Source: Streptomyces sp. 2114.4 (GTDB lineage Bacteria; Actinomycetota; Actinomycetes; Streptomycetales; Streptomycetaceae). From it: 64,000 nt of DNA. Positions 24,767-33,330 of this stretch are shown here, in pieces. The position numbers and the translations under genes were made by a program. Location: NCBI RefSeq assembly GCF_900187385.1, contig NZ_FYEY01000001.1:5828001-5892000 (forward strand), read 5' to 3'. Each line of letters opens with the position of its first letter. Position 1 is the first letter of the stretch. The notes beneath the pieces were generated by a model that saw nothing but the letters and a program-made list of their open reading frames with translations, was not told the DNA's origin and searched no databases.

Positions 24767-26323
24767 GTGTTCGATACGCTTTCCGACCGCTTGGCGAGTA
24801 CTTTCAAAAACCTCCGGGGCAAGGGCCGCCTGAGCGAGGCGGACATCGACGCCACGGCGCGCGAGATCCGTATCGCGCTGCTCGAAGCCGATGTCGCCCT
24901 CCCGGTCGTCCGCGCCTTCATCAAGCAGGTCAAGGAGCGTGCCACCGGCTCCGAGGTCTCCCAGGCGCTGAACCCCGCCCAGCAGGTCATCAAGATCGTC
25001 AACGAGGAGCTCATCGGCATCCTCGGCGGCGAGACCCGCCGGCTGCGGCTCGCCAAGACGCCCCCGACCGTGATCATGCTGGCCGGTCTGCAGGGTGCCG
25101 GTAAGACCACCCTCGCCGGAAAGCTCGGCCGCTGGCTCAAGGCGCAGGGCCACGCCCCGCTGCTGGTCGCCTGTGACCTCCAGCGCCCCAACGCCGTCAA
25201 CCAGCTCCAGGTCGTCTCGGAGCGCGCGGAGGTCGCCTTCTACGGCCCCCAGCCGGGCAACGGCGTCGGCGACCCGGTCCAGGTGGCCAAGGACTCGATC
25301 GAGTACGCGCGCACCAAGCAGCACGACGTCGTCATCGTCGACACCGCCGGCCGTCTGGGCATCGACCAGGAGCTGATGCAGCAGGCCGCGGACATCCGCG
25401 ACGCGGTCAGCCCCGACGAGGTCCTGTTCGTCGTCGACGCGATGATCGGTCAGGACGCGGTCAACACCGCCGAGGCGTTCCGCGACGGCGTCGGCTTCGA
25501 CGGCGTGGTGCTCTCCAAGCTCGACGGTGACGCCCGCGGTGGTGCCGCGCTGTCCGTCGCGCACGTCACCGGCAAGCAGATCATGTTCGCCTCCAACGGC
25601 GAGAAGCTGGACGACTTCGACGCGTTCCACCCGGACCGCATGGCGTCCCGCATCCTCGGCATGGGCGACATGCTCAGCCTGATCGAGAAGGCCGAGCAGA
25701 CCTTCAGCCAGGCCGAGGCCGAGAAGATGGCGGCCAAGCTGGCGAAGGGCCCCAAGGAGTTCACCCTCGACGACTTCCTGGCCCAGATGGAGCAGGTCCG
25801 CAAGATGGGCTCCATCTCCAAGCTGCTCGGCATGCTGCCCGGCATGGGGCAGATGAAGGACCAGATCAACAACCTCGACGAGCGCGAGGTCGACCGCACG
25901 GCCGCCATCATCAAGTCGATGACCCCGGCCGAGCGCCAGGAGCCGACGATCATCAACGGCTCGCGCCGGGCCCGTATCGCCAAGGGTTCCGGTGTCGACG
26001 TCAGCGCGGTCAAGGGCCTGGTCGAGCGGTTCTTCGACGCCCGCAAGATGATGTCCAAGATGGCCCAGGGCGGCGGCATGCCCGGGATGCCCGGCATGCC
26101 GGGGATGCCTGGCATGGGCGGTGGAGCCCGCAAGAAGAAGCAGGTCAAGCAGGCCAAGGGCAAGCGCAAGAGCGGTAACCCGATGAAGCGCAAGGCCGAG
26201 GAAGAGGCCGCGGCGGCACGCCGGGAGGCCGCCCAGGCCGGCAACCCGCTGGGCCTGCCGCAGGGCGGCCAGGACCCGCAGAACTTCGAACTCCCCGAGG
26301 AGTTCAAGAAGTTCATGGGCTGA
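24767..26323 (+). CDS. ffh: Signal recognition particle protein Ffh
   Basis: Encodes 518 residues. GTPase subunit of SRP; binds signal peptides and 4.5S-type RNA. G1 is GLQGAGKTTLAGKLG (about residues 106-120), G3 DTAGRLG and G4 SKLDGDARGG. The M domain (about 310-450) includes GSISKLLGMLPGMG and the RNA-binding SRRARIAKGSG. A Met/Gly/Pro repeat (about 437-455) and a Lys-rich segment follow. The C-terminus ends with an amphipathic tail typical of actinobacteria. The start is a GTG at 24767 giving MFDTLSDRLAS, with GAGGA upstream. The SRP RNA gene is not in the window. Confidence 0.97.
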   Translation: MFDTLSDRLASTFKNLRGKGRLSEADIDATAREIRIALLEADVALPVVRAFIKQVKERATGSEVSQALNPAQQVIKIVNEELIGILGGETRRLRLAKTPPTVIMLAGLQGAGKTTLAGKLGRWLKAQGHAPLLVACDLQRPNAVNQLQVVSERAEVAFYGPQPGNGVGDPVQVAKDSIEYARTKQHDVVIVDTAGRLGIDQELMQQAADIRDAVSPDEVLFVVDAMIGQDAVNTAEAFRDGVGFDGVVLSKLDGDARGGAALSVAHVTGKQIMFASNGEKLDDFDAFHPDRMASRILGMGDMLSLIEKAEQTFSQAEAEKMAAKLAKGPKEFTLDDFLAQMEQVRKMGSISKLLGMLPGMGQMKDQINNLDEREVDRTAAIIKSMTPAERQEPTIINGSRRARIAKGSGVDVSAVKGLVERFFDARKMMSKMAQGGGMPGMPGMPGMPGMGGGARKKKQVKQAKGKRKSGNPMKRKAEEEAAAARREAAQAGNPLGLPQGGQDPQNFELPEEFKKFMG

Positions 26324-26356
26324 GCCCTCCCGCGCCCTCCCGCAGCTTCGGCTGAC

Positions 26357-26389
26357 GAGCCCCCGGCCCCCATGGGTGGTCGGGGGCTC
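26357..26389 (+). terminator. Terminator after ffh
   Basis: GAGCCCCCG (26357-26365) and CGGGGGCTC (26381-26389) form a perfect 9-bp stem with partial pairing inside the loop. It is 34 bp past the ffh stop and precedes a convergent gene. Confidence 0.75.
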
Positions 26390-26455
26390 TGCCGTGCCGG
26401 GCGGATACGGGGCGGGAACGCGGCACGGGGCACGGGGTGGGCGCCCGCCCCCGCC

Positions 26456-27430
26456 TCATCGCCCCCGGACCGGCCCGCCGCCGTCCGCCGGGCCCTCGTC
26501 CGCCCCGTCTTGCCCCGTGAGAAATCGCAGCGGATTGCGCCGCGTCAGCCGGTCGACCAGCTCCTCGTCCACGCCCGCCGCCCGCAGCCGCGGCAGGAAG
26601 GACCGGAACAGGTGCCCGTAGCCCGTCCCGCCCTCGCTGAGCAGGTAGCCGTGGCGGGAGACATCGCAGCTCAGCAGCGCCCGGTCGGCGTATCCGGACT
26701 CCAGGAGAGCCAGCAGCAGGCGCAGCCGCACCCCGTCGCTCCGGTAGCTCTCCTTGCCGACGGTGTCGAACGCGAGGTACGCACCGGCCGCCGCCAGCTC
26801 CCGGTGCACCGCCGGCTCGTCGAGCAGGTCCTGATGGCCGATGCTGACCCGGTGCGGCGGCAGCCCGGCCGCCGTCAGCAGCTCCAGCTGGGCGAGGCCG
26901 CCCCGGCCGAACCGGGCATGGGTGGCCACCGACAGCCCGGTCGCCGCGGCGGCGAGCGCCGCCGCGGTCAGCGTCCGCGCCTCCGGCTCGCTCGGCGCAT
27001 CGCCGTGGCTGCCGACCTCGCCGATCACCCCCGGACGGATCCCGGAGCCACCGCAGCCGCGCTCGATCTCCCCGATCAGCGTGCCGGCCAGCCGCTCGGC
27101 ACTGGTGCGGCTCAGCTCTCCGGGATGGAACGGCTCGTAGTACCAGCCGGTCGCCGCGATGACCGCCACCCCCGAATCCGCGGCGATCCGGGCCATCGAG
27201 GTCACATCGCGCCCCATGCCCCGGCAGGTGAGCTCGACGAGCAGACCGAGCCCGAACTCGGTGCGCAGCGACGCCAGTTCCTCGGTGATCGCGGCACGGT
27301 GCCCGGGGGTCAGGGCCGCCGCACTGTCGGCGCGGGTCAGATCGAGCGCCAGATGCTCATGGGCGAGCACCGGCCCGCGCACGGCGGAAGCGGGCAGGGG
27401 GCCCGAGACGGTTTGCAGCAGATCGCTCAT
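26456..27430 (-). CDS. Phosphotriesterase-family metal-dependent hydrolase
   Basis: A 324-residue amidohydrolase-superfamily protein. Metal-ligand motifs of the phosphotriesterase family are present: LAHEHLAL (H24, H26), GEVGSHG, THARFG, IGHQD and SCDVSRHG. The bridging position carries Glu (GEVG), as in the PTE-homology/lactonase-like subgroup, rather than the carboxylated Lys of classical PTE. The substrate is unknown; lactones or phosphoesters are possible. The ATG at 27430 starts MSDLLQTVSGPLPAS. Upstream residues in the frame come from a tandem repeat and are unlikely to be translated. A methyltransferase gene lies 177 bp upstream on the same strand. Confidence 0.82.
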   Translation of the reverse strand: MSDLLQTVSGPLPASAVRGPVLAHEHLALDLTRADSAAALTPGHRAAITEELASLRTEFGLGLLVELTCRGMGRDVTSMARIAADSGVAVIAATGWYYEPFHPGELSRTSAERLAGTLIGEIERGCGGSGIRPGVIGEVGSHGDAPSEPEARTLTAAALAAAATGLSVATHARFGRGGLAQLELLTAAGLPPHRVSIGHQDLLDEPAVHRELAAAGAYLAFDTVGKESYRSDGVRLRLLLALLESGYADRALLSCDVSRHGYLLSEGGTGYGHLFRSFLPRLRAAGVDEELVDRLTRRNPLRFLTGQDGADEGPADGGGPVRGR

Positions 27431-27470
27431 CAGCGCCTTCCCGGCCGCCCGGTGCGGCCGAAACCCGTCC

Positions 27471-27521
27471 GGAAACGGACCCCGCCCGGGAACGGACCCC
27501 GCCCGGGAACGGACCCCGTCC
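27471..27521. repeat. Three tandem copies of a 17-bp unit
   Basis: The units at 27471-27487, 27488-27504 and 27505-27521 share the pattern GGGAACGGACCCCGCCC with one mismatch each in copies 1 and 3. They lie in the leader of the phosphotriesterase-like gene, 41-91 bp before its start. Confidence 0.85.
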
Positions 27522-27607
27522 GGAAACCTGGATACCGCCAACCGCCGCCAACCGCCCGCCGAGAGCCCGTCGTCACGCCCGCCCCCGGCACTGCCGCCGA
27601 CCCCGCG

Positions 27608-28474
27608 CTACCTCGTCCGCGCGATCAGATAGCGGAAGACATTCGGCATCCACACCGTCCCGTCGGCCCGCTGATGCGGATGCAACGCCTCCGCCAGCTC
27701 CTTCTCCACCTGACGCTGCTCGGCCGCCTCCAGCGCCGTGTCGAACAGCCCCGTCGACAGCAGCCCCCGCACCGCACTCGCCAGATCCGCGTACCCGAAC
27801 GGGCAGGCCACCCGGCCCGAACCGTCGGGCCGCAGCCCGGCCCGCTCCGCCAGCTCCTCCAGATCGTCCCGGCCGCTGGGCCACCATCCGGCCGAGCCGG
27901 TGGCGTCCGCACCCGCCGGACCGGCCGGCCGCTGCGCCACCCGCAGCACCCCGGCCGTGGCACACCGCTCCACCGGGCCCCAGCCGCCCAGCACCACCGC
28001 ACTGCCGCGTTCCGCCAGCCCCGCCGCCGCGGTGAGCGACGCCGTCAGCCCCTCGACCGTGCTCACACAGCCCACCGGATGGAACGCCGTGACCACGTTG
28101 AAGGCGGCGTCCCCGGGCGCCGCGTCCTCCAGGCCGCCGCTGACCAGCCGGGTGTGCTCCGGCATACCGTCCGGCGTGAGCCGTTCACGCGCCAGCTCCA
28201 GCCGGGACTCGTCCGCATCCACCCCGCTGACCTGCGCACCCCGCGCCGCCGCCAGCAGCAGCGCCAGCCCGGAGCCACACCCCAGCCCCAGCAGCCGGGT
28301 ACCGGGCCCGACCCCCAGACGGTCGTACGCGGCCTCGTAGAGCGGTACCAGCATCCGCTCCTGGATCTCGGCCCAGTCACGGCTGCGCGCCCGTGACCCG
28401 GCCGGAACGGGAGGGCCGTCGCAGCGCATGGATCCGGAGTGCGGAAGCTGGTGCCGCACGAGCGTCGGTGACAT
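27608..28474 (-). CDS. Class I SAM-dependent methyltransferase
   Basis: A 288-residue protein with the Rossmann methyltransferase fold. Motif I LLGLGCGSGL (residues 61-70) and GVDADESRLELA (about 83-94) bind S-adenosylmethionine. A post-motif region FNVVTAFHPVGCV follows. The C-terminal half contains a Leu-rich helical section (LEELAERAGL) and PFGYADLASAVRGLL. The acceptor is not identifiable. The ATG at 28474 is the furthest-upstream start with protein-like composition; ATG 28432 is an alternative. I recall a related protein at the same locus in other Streptomyces. Confidence 0.78.
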   Translation of the reverse strand: MSPTLVRHQLPHSGSMRCDGPPVPAGSRARSRDWAEIQERMLVPLYEAAYDRLGVGPGTRLLGLGCGSGLALLLAAARGAQVSGVDADESRLELARERLTPDGMPEHTRLVSGGLEDAAPGDAAFNVVTAFHPVGCVSTVEGLTASLTAAAGLAERGSAVVLGGWGPVERCATAGVLRVAQRPAGPAGADATGSAGWWPSGRDDLEELAERAGLRPDGSGRVACPFGYADLASAVRGLLSTGLFDTALEAAEQRQVEKELAEALHPHQRADGTVWMPNVFRYLIARTR

Positions 28475-29020
28475 CGATAGCGCCCCTATTCGCCGAGAAC
28501 CCGAAGCTGTTCCGTACCGATCGCCCCCGTGTTCGCGCGTCGTGCGCCCCCGCGATCCAGACAACTGCGCATTCGTCCGGGCGTCCAGGGGGTGCGCCGG
28601 GGTTGTCTCCCGCGCGCCCCCGTGTGCGCCGGGTCCGCTCCCTGGAGCGCCGTTCCAGGGTGCCCCGGCCGGCGCCGTTCCGCCACGGCAGCACCCGCCG
28701 CCCGGACGCTCCCCGCGCCCCGGGGTGCCGTCCGGCCACCCGCCCCACCGGCCCCTAGGGTGGGGTGCGAGCCGGTACCGACCGGGTGCAGGTGACCGCC
28801 GTACCATCGCCGCGATGATCGTTGCCCCGGGATACGACCGGCTACGCCATGCGGCGTACGCGGGGATACGTACCGGCTTGAGGTCCCCTGGGCGTCTTCT
28901 GCGCAGATCTGCGCACCCCGCCCTCGGCACGCCTCATGACCGTAAACTGACTGGTACGTGCAAATTATTTGGGATGCCCCGGAATCGGAACACCGGGCGA
29001 CCCCGGCTCGTTGTCACGAC
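28475..29020. other. 546-bp intergenic region between methyltransferase and HExxH-protein genes
   Basis: No gene is supported. TAAACT at about 28946 resembles a -10 element about 12 bp before a GTG at 28958, consistent with a leaderless transcript for the next gene. Elsewhere only unstructured GC-rich sequence was seen. Confidence 0.4.
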
Positions 29021-29611
29021 GTGAGCACGACACCGCCTGTCCTCGCCGCCGAACTGGCGCTCGCCTGGGCCGATATTCAACGGCACCACCCCGAGCTGCC
29101 GGACCTGGCCGCGCCCGAGTCCCTGATCGGAGAGTCCTCGTCCGCCTGCGGCGCCGAACTCTCTTTCGAACGGCTGCTCCATGAGGCAGTCCACGGCATC
29201 GCCGCAACCCGCGGCATCCGCGACACCTCCCGCGCAGGCCGCTACCACAACCGCCGCTTCCTGGCGATCGCCGAGGAGCTGGGCCTGGACCATGCCGACG
29301 AGCCGCACCCCAGCAGCGGCTTCTCCCTGGTCACGCTCAACCCCGAGGCCAGAAGGCGCTACCGCTCCACCATCGAACGACTGGCCAGAGCCCTCAAGGC
29401 GCACACCGCCGCCACCGCCACCGACACCTCCCGCAGCTTCCGGGGGCCGGCCGCCCGGCACGGCTCCTCCGGAGGGGGCGTCCGCGTCAAGGCCGTCTGT
29501 GACTGCGGGCGCAACGTCCGCGTGGTGCCCTCCGTACTGGCCCAGGCGCCGATCGTCTGCGGCGGCTGCGGCAAGCCCTTCCGGATCCCCGAGGTGGCCG
29601 CGGTCGGCTGA
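29021..29611 (+). CDS. Putative SprT-like zinc metalloprotein (HExxH plus zinc ribbon)
   Basis: A 196-residue protein from the GTG at 29021. It contains HEAVH (residues 54-58), a zinc-protease HExxH motif, followed by GRYHNRRF, and a C-terminal zinc ribbon with CDCG and CGGCG pairs. HExxH plus a zinc ribbon is the SprT/Spartan layout, suggesting a protease acting on DNA-protein crosslinks or in DNA repair; this is an inference. The frame is open to GTG 28958, adding residues MQIIWDAPESEHRATPARCHD. That stretch has near-random third positions, but a TAAACT box just upstream could yield a leaderless start there. It precedes rpsP. Confidence 0.75.
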   Translation: MSTTPPVLAAELALAWADIQRHHPELPDLAAPESLIGESSSACGAELSFERLLHEAVHGIAATRGIRDTSRAGRYHNRRFLAIAEELGLDHADEPHPSSGFSLVTLNPEARRRYRSTIERLARALKAHTAATATDTSRSFRGPAARHGSSGGGVRVKAVCDCGRNVRVVPSVLAQAPIVCGGCGKPFRIPEVAAVG

Positions 29612-29767
29612 CCCACGGGCGTGTGGCACAATGGCTAGCTGTACTCGACAGTCGCACAGGACCCCTCTCTCCTCCGGCTGACGCGTCCATCGGGCACCCC
29701 GAGTACCGCAACCCCACGTGGCATCCCGTTGTGCCCCACCACGTCAAGACCAGGAGACACCACTCCC

Positions 29768-30208
29768 GTGGCAGTCAAGATCAAGCTGAAGCGTCTGGGC
29801 AAGATCCGCGCGCCTCACTACCGCATCGTCATCGCCGACTCCCGTACCCGCCGTGACGGCCGGGCCATCGAGGAGATCGGTCTGTACCACCCGGTGCAGA
29901 ACCCCTCGCGCATCGAGGTCGACTCCGAGCGTGTCCAGTACTGGCTGGGTGTCGGCGCGCAGCCGACCGAGCCCGTCATGGCCATCCTCAAGGTCACCGG
30001 CGACTGGCAGAAGTTCAAGGGCCTGCCGGCCCCGGCGCCGATGAAGGTCGCCGAGCCGAAGGCCGACAAGCGCGCCCTCTTCGAGGCTGCGGCCAAGGAC
30101 TCCGGCAACGAGCCCAAGGGTGAGGCCATCACCCCGAAGGCGAAGAAGGCTGACAAGAAGGCGGACGAGGCTGCGGCCGAGTCCACCTCCGAGTCGACCG
30201 AGGCCTGA
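29768..30208 (+). CDS. rpsP: 30S ribosomal protein S16
   Basis: Encodes 146 residues. bS16 starts MAVKIKLKRLGKIRAPHYR, and the core ends near residue 85. The C-terminal 60 residues are an Ala/Lys/Glu extension typical of actinobacteria. The GTG start has AGGAG upstream. It leads the conserved rpsP-khpA-rimM-trmD-rplS order; khpA begins 2 bp after its stop. Confidence 0.97.
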   Translation: MAVKIKLKRLGKIRAPHYRIVIADSRTRRDGRAIEEIGLYHPVQNPSRIEVDSERVQYWLGVGAQPTEPVMAILKVTGDWQKFKGLPAPAPMKVAEPKADKRALFEAAAKDSGNEPKGEAITPKAKKADKKADEAAAESTSESTEA

Positions 30209-30210
30209 GC

Positions 30211-30450
30211 ATGCTCGAGGAAGCCCTCGAGCACCTCGTCAAGGGCATCGTCGACAACCCCGATGACGTGCAGGTAGCCTCGCGCACCCTGCGCCGGGGG
30301 CGCGTGCTGGAGGTCCGGGTCCACCCCGACGACCTCGGCAAGGTGATCGGCCGCAACGGCCGTACCGCCCGCGCTCTGCGGACCGTCGTGGGCGCCATCG
30401 GCGGCCGTGGCATCCGCGTCGACCTCGTCGACGTGGACCAGGTCCGCTGA
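30211..30450 (+). CDS. khpA: KH-domain RNA-binding protein KhpA
   Basis: A 79-residue single type II KH domain with GRNG as the GxxG loop (VIGRNGRTARALR). KhpA works with KhpB in firmicutes and is linked to ribosome or sRNA metabolism; the actinobacterial role is less known. It is coupled to rpsP, with ATG 2 bp after its stop, and is followed by a terminator before rimM. Confidence 0.92.
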   Translation: MLEEALEHLVKGIVDNPDDVQVASRTLRRGRVLEVRVHPDDLGKVIGRNGRTARALRTVVGAIGGRGIRVDLVDVDQVR

Positions 30451-30465
30451 CAAGTTGAACACCGG

Positions 30466-30505
30466 CTCGGGCCGGGGAGGGCCCTCGGGCCGTCCCCGGC
30501 CCGAG
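30466..30505 (+). terminator. Hairpin after khpA
   Basis: CTCGGGCCGGGGA (30466-30478) pairs perfectly with TCCCCGGCCCGAG (30493-30505). It lies 15 bp past khpA and 117 bp before rimM, so it ends or attenuates the rpsP-khpA transcript. Confidence 0.75.
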
Positions 30506-30621
30506 TTCGTTGGTGAGGGTGCATTCACCCGCACCGCACCCCATGGAGAACCGCGACGGTCCTCGGCCGCCTCCGCGAGAGCGGCGGCGGCTCAGCCGCA
30601 AGAAAAACGGGAGAGAACAGC

Positions 30622-31179
30622 GTGCAGTTGGTAGTGGCACGGATCGGCCGCGCCCACGGCATCAAGGGCGAGGTCACGGTAGAGGTGCGCACCGACGAGC
30701 CCGAACTGCGGCTCGCCCCGGGCGCCGTCCTCGCCACCGAACCGTCCTTTGTCGGACCGCTGACGATCACGGCCGGCCGGGTGCACAGCGGCCGGCTGCT
30801 GCTGCGCTTCGAGGGCGTCGCGGACCGCACGGCCGCCGAGGCGCTGCGCAACACCCTGCTGATCGCGGAGGTCGACCCCGAGGAAGTCCCCGAGGACCCC
30901 GAGGAGTTCTACGACCACCAGCTGATGGACCTCGATGTCGTCACCCGCGACGGCACCGTCGTCGGCCGGATCTCCGAGATCTCCCATCTGCCCTACCAGG
31001 ACCTGCTGGTCGTCCAGCGGCCCGACGGCAGTGAGGTGCTGATCCCGTTCGTCTCCGAGATCGTGCCGGAGATCGACCTGGAGGAGCAGCGCGCGGTCAT
31101 CGACCCGCCGCCCGGCCTCCTCGACGACAGCCAGGCGGAGATCGCCACCGGCCGCGCCACCACCGACGAGGACCGCTGA
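30622..31179 (+). CDS. rimM: Ribosome maturation factor RimM
   Basis: Encodes 185 residues. Assists 30S head assembly by binding S19. The N-terminal RimM barrel begins MQLVVARIGRAHGIKGEVTV, and the PRC-barrel domain (about 95-170) contains DHQLMDLDV and FVSEIVPEIDL. The GTG start follows GGGAGAG. The TGA overlaps the trmD ATG by one base, so the two are coupled. Confidence 0.95.
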   Translation: MQLVVARIGRAHGIKGEVTVEVRTDEPELRLAPGAVLATEPSFVGPLTITAGRVHSGRLLLRFEGVADRTAAEALRNTLLIAEVDPEEVPEDPEEFYDHQLMDLDVVTRDGTVVGRISEISHLPYQDLLVVQRPDGSEVLIPFVSEIVPEIDLEEQRAVIDPPPGLLDDSQAEIATGRATTDEDR

Positions 31180-31988
31180 TGCGGGTCGACGTCGTCACGA
31201 TCTTCCCGGAGTACCTCGAGCCGCTGAACGTCTCCCTCGTCGGCAAGGCCCGCGCCCGCGGACAGCTCGACGTGCGCATCCACGACCTGCGCGCATGGGC
31301 CCACGACAAGCACAACACCGTCGACGACACCCCCTACGGCGGCGGCCCCGGCATGGTCATGAAGCCCGAGCCGTGGGGCGAGGCGCTGGATGAGATCCTC
31401 GCGTCCGGTGAAGGCGAACCGGTGATCGTCGTCCCCACCCCGAGCGGCGCCCCCTTCACCCAGCAGCTCGCCGTCGAGCTCTCGGCCAAGCCCTGGCTGG
31501 TGTTCACCCCGGCCCGCTACGAAGGCATCGACCGCCGCGTCATCGAGGAGTACGGCGAGCGAGTCGAGGTCCGCGAGGTGTCCATCGGCGACTACGTCCT
31601 GGCAGGCGGCGAGGCACCGGTGCTGGTCATGGTCGAGGCGGTGGCCCGGCTGCTGCCCGGCGTCCTCGGCAATGCCGCCTCCCACCAGGACGACTCCTTC
31701 GCCCCCGGCGCGATGGCCGACCTCCTGGAGGGCCCCGTCTACACCAAGCCTCCCGAGTGGCGCGGCCGCGGAATCCCCGAGGTGCTGCTCAGCGGCCACC
31801 ACGGCAAGATCGCCCGCTGGCGCCGTGACGAGGCCTTCCGCCGCACCGACCTCAACCGCCCCGATCTCATCGAGCGCGCCGACCCCGCCGCGTTCGACAA
31901 ACACGACCGCGCGACCCTGGCCGCTCTGGGCTGGTCAGCGGGCGAGGACGGCCGATTTGGGCGGACGAGCGGGGCCGTGGAAGAATAG
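31179..31988 (+). CDS. trmD: tRNA (guanine-N1-)-methyltransferase TrmD
   Basis: Encodes 269 residues. Makes m1G37 in tRNA, preventing +1 frameshifting. SPOUT fold with the trefoil-knot motifs YGGGPGMVM (about 49-57), PARYEGIDRRV and EVSIGDYVLAGGE. Asp in the catalytic C-terminal part (HDRATL) is present. It starts within the rimM stop codon. The conserved partner rplS lies 133 bp downstream. Confidence 0.96.
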   Translation: MRVDVVTIFPEYLEPLNVSLVGKARARGQLDVRIHDLRAWAHDKHNTVDDTPYGGGPGMVMKPEPWGEALDEILASGEGEPVIVVPTPSGAPFTQQLAVELSAKPWLVFTPARYEGIDRRVIEEYGERVEVREVSIGDYVLAGGEAPVLVMVEAVARLLPGVLGNAASHQDDSFAPGAMADLLEGPVYTKPPEWRGRGIPEVLLSGHHGKIARWRRDEAFRRTDLNRPDLIERADPAAFDKHDRATLAALGWSAGEDGRFGRTSGAVEE

Positions 31989-32121
31989 GCCGCTGCCGTG
32001 TGCGTCCGCCGCGCGCCCCTGCCACAGGGGGAACGACGCCCGTCCGACACAGCGGCATCCGACACATCATTTCCGATATCCCGTTGATGACCTGTGGCAT
32101 CAGCGAAGAAAGCAGTAGGTC

Positions 32122-32469
32122 ATGCACCTTCTCGACTCCGTCGACGCCGCGTCGAAGCGCAGCGACATCCCGGCCTTCCGCCCGGGTGACACCGTCAACG
32201 TCCACGTCCGCGTCATCGAGGGCAACCGCTCCCGTGTGCAGCAGTTCAAGGGCGTTGTCATCCGCCGTCAGGGCGCCGGCGTGCGCGAGACCTTCACGGT
32301 CCGCAAGGTCAGCTTCTCCGTCGGCGTCGAGCGCACCTTCCCGGTGCACACCCCGATCGTCGAGAAGATCGAGGTCGTGACCCGCGGTGACGTCCGTCGC
32401 GCCAAGCTGTACTTCCTGCGCGAGCTCCGCGGCAAGGCCGCGAAGATCAAGGAGAAGCGCGACAACTGA
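32122..32469 (+). CDS. rplS: 50S ribosomal protein L19
   Basis: A 115-residue bL19 with FRPGDTVNVHVRVIEGNRSR and ending RELRGKAAKIKEKR. The ATG at 32122 has a weak purine-rich AGAAAGCAG upstream. The 133-bp gap after trmD has no clear hairpin. It is followed by the four signal peptidase genes. Confidence 0.97.
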   Translation: MHLLDSVDAASKRSDIPAFRPGDTVNVHVRVIEGNRSRVQQFKGVVIRRQGAGVRETFTVRKVSFSVGVERTFPVHTPIVEKIEVVTRGDVRRAKLYFLRELRGKAAKIKEKRDN

Positions 32470-32565
32470 GCCGGGCCGTCCCGGAGCACGATTTTTTGCG
32501 CCGGGGCAACGCAAACCCACGCTCGCGTACGGGGTCCGGATCCGGCCGGATAGGCTCAGGGCCCG

Positions 32566-33330
32566 ATGGACACCGACGCACAGCTCACGGAGCGCGACCC
32601 CTCTCCCACCCCCGAACAGGGGCCGGAGCAGGGGTCGCGCTCCGCGCGTTTGCTCGCCCGTGCGGCCGGTCTGCGCCACCGGCCGGCCACCCTGCTCGCG
32701 CTCTGCCTGGCCTTCGTCCTGCTGCTCAGCGCATGTGTGGCGCAGCCTTTTCTGATTCCCAGTTCCTCCATGGAGAACACCCTGCAGATCGGGGACCGGG
32801 TGCTGGTCAACAAGCTGGCGTACCGTTTCGGCAGCGAGCCGGCGCGGGGCGATGTGGTGGTGTTCGACGGCACCGGTTCCTTCGTTCACAGGGAGCAGGA
32901 GGAGAATCCCGTCACGGGGCTGCTGCGCGGAGCCGGCGCGGCGCTGGGCCTGGCCCCTCCCGCCGAGAGCGATTACGTCAAGCGCGTGATCGGCATCGGC
33001 GGTGACCACGTGACCTGCTGCGACAAACGGGGGCGGATCGAAGTGAACGGTGAGCCCGTGGATGAGGCGTATCTCCACCCTGGGGACGCGCCGTCCTCGG
33101 TGGATTTCGACATCGTGGTGCCGGAGGGCAGGTTGTGGGTCATGGGGGACCACCGCGCCAGATCAAGCGACTCCCGCGACCACCTCGGTGACCCCGGAGG
33201 CGGCACGGTCCCGCTGGAGAAGGTCATTGGCCGCGCGGACCTGATCACCTGGCCGGCGAGCCGCTGGCGCACCTTCGAGCACCCACGGTCCTTCGACCGG
33301 ATACCCGCAGCGGCAGGCCCCCATGGGTAA
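32566..33330 (+). CDS. sipW: Type I signal peptidase SipW
   Basis: Encodes 254 residues. First of four tandem signal peptidases that cleave secretory signal peptides on the outer membrane face. One N-terminal anchor (about residues 41-58) precedes the catalytic Ser68 in PSSSME, and the general base is Lys139 in DYVKRVIGIGGD. GDHRARSSDSR is box E. It lacks an obvious C-terminal membrane segment. The name follows the first position in the S. lividans/S. coelicolor sipWXYZ order. The last eight bases overlap sipX. Confidence 0.92.
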   Translation: MDTDAQLTERDPSPTPEQGPEQGSRSARLLARAAGLRHRPATLLALCLAFVLLLSACVAQPFLIPSSSMENTLQIGDRVLVNKLAYRFGSEPARGDVVVFDGTGSFVHREQEENPVTGLLRGAGAALGLAPPAESDYVKRVIGIGGDHVTCCDKRGRIEVNGEPVDEAYLHPGDAPSSVDFDIVVPEGRLWVMGDHRARSSDSRDHLGDPGGGTVPLEKVIGRADLITWPASRWRTFEHPRSFDRIPAAAGPHG

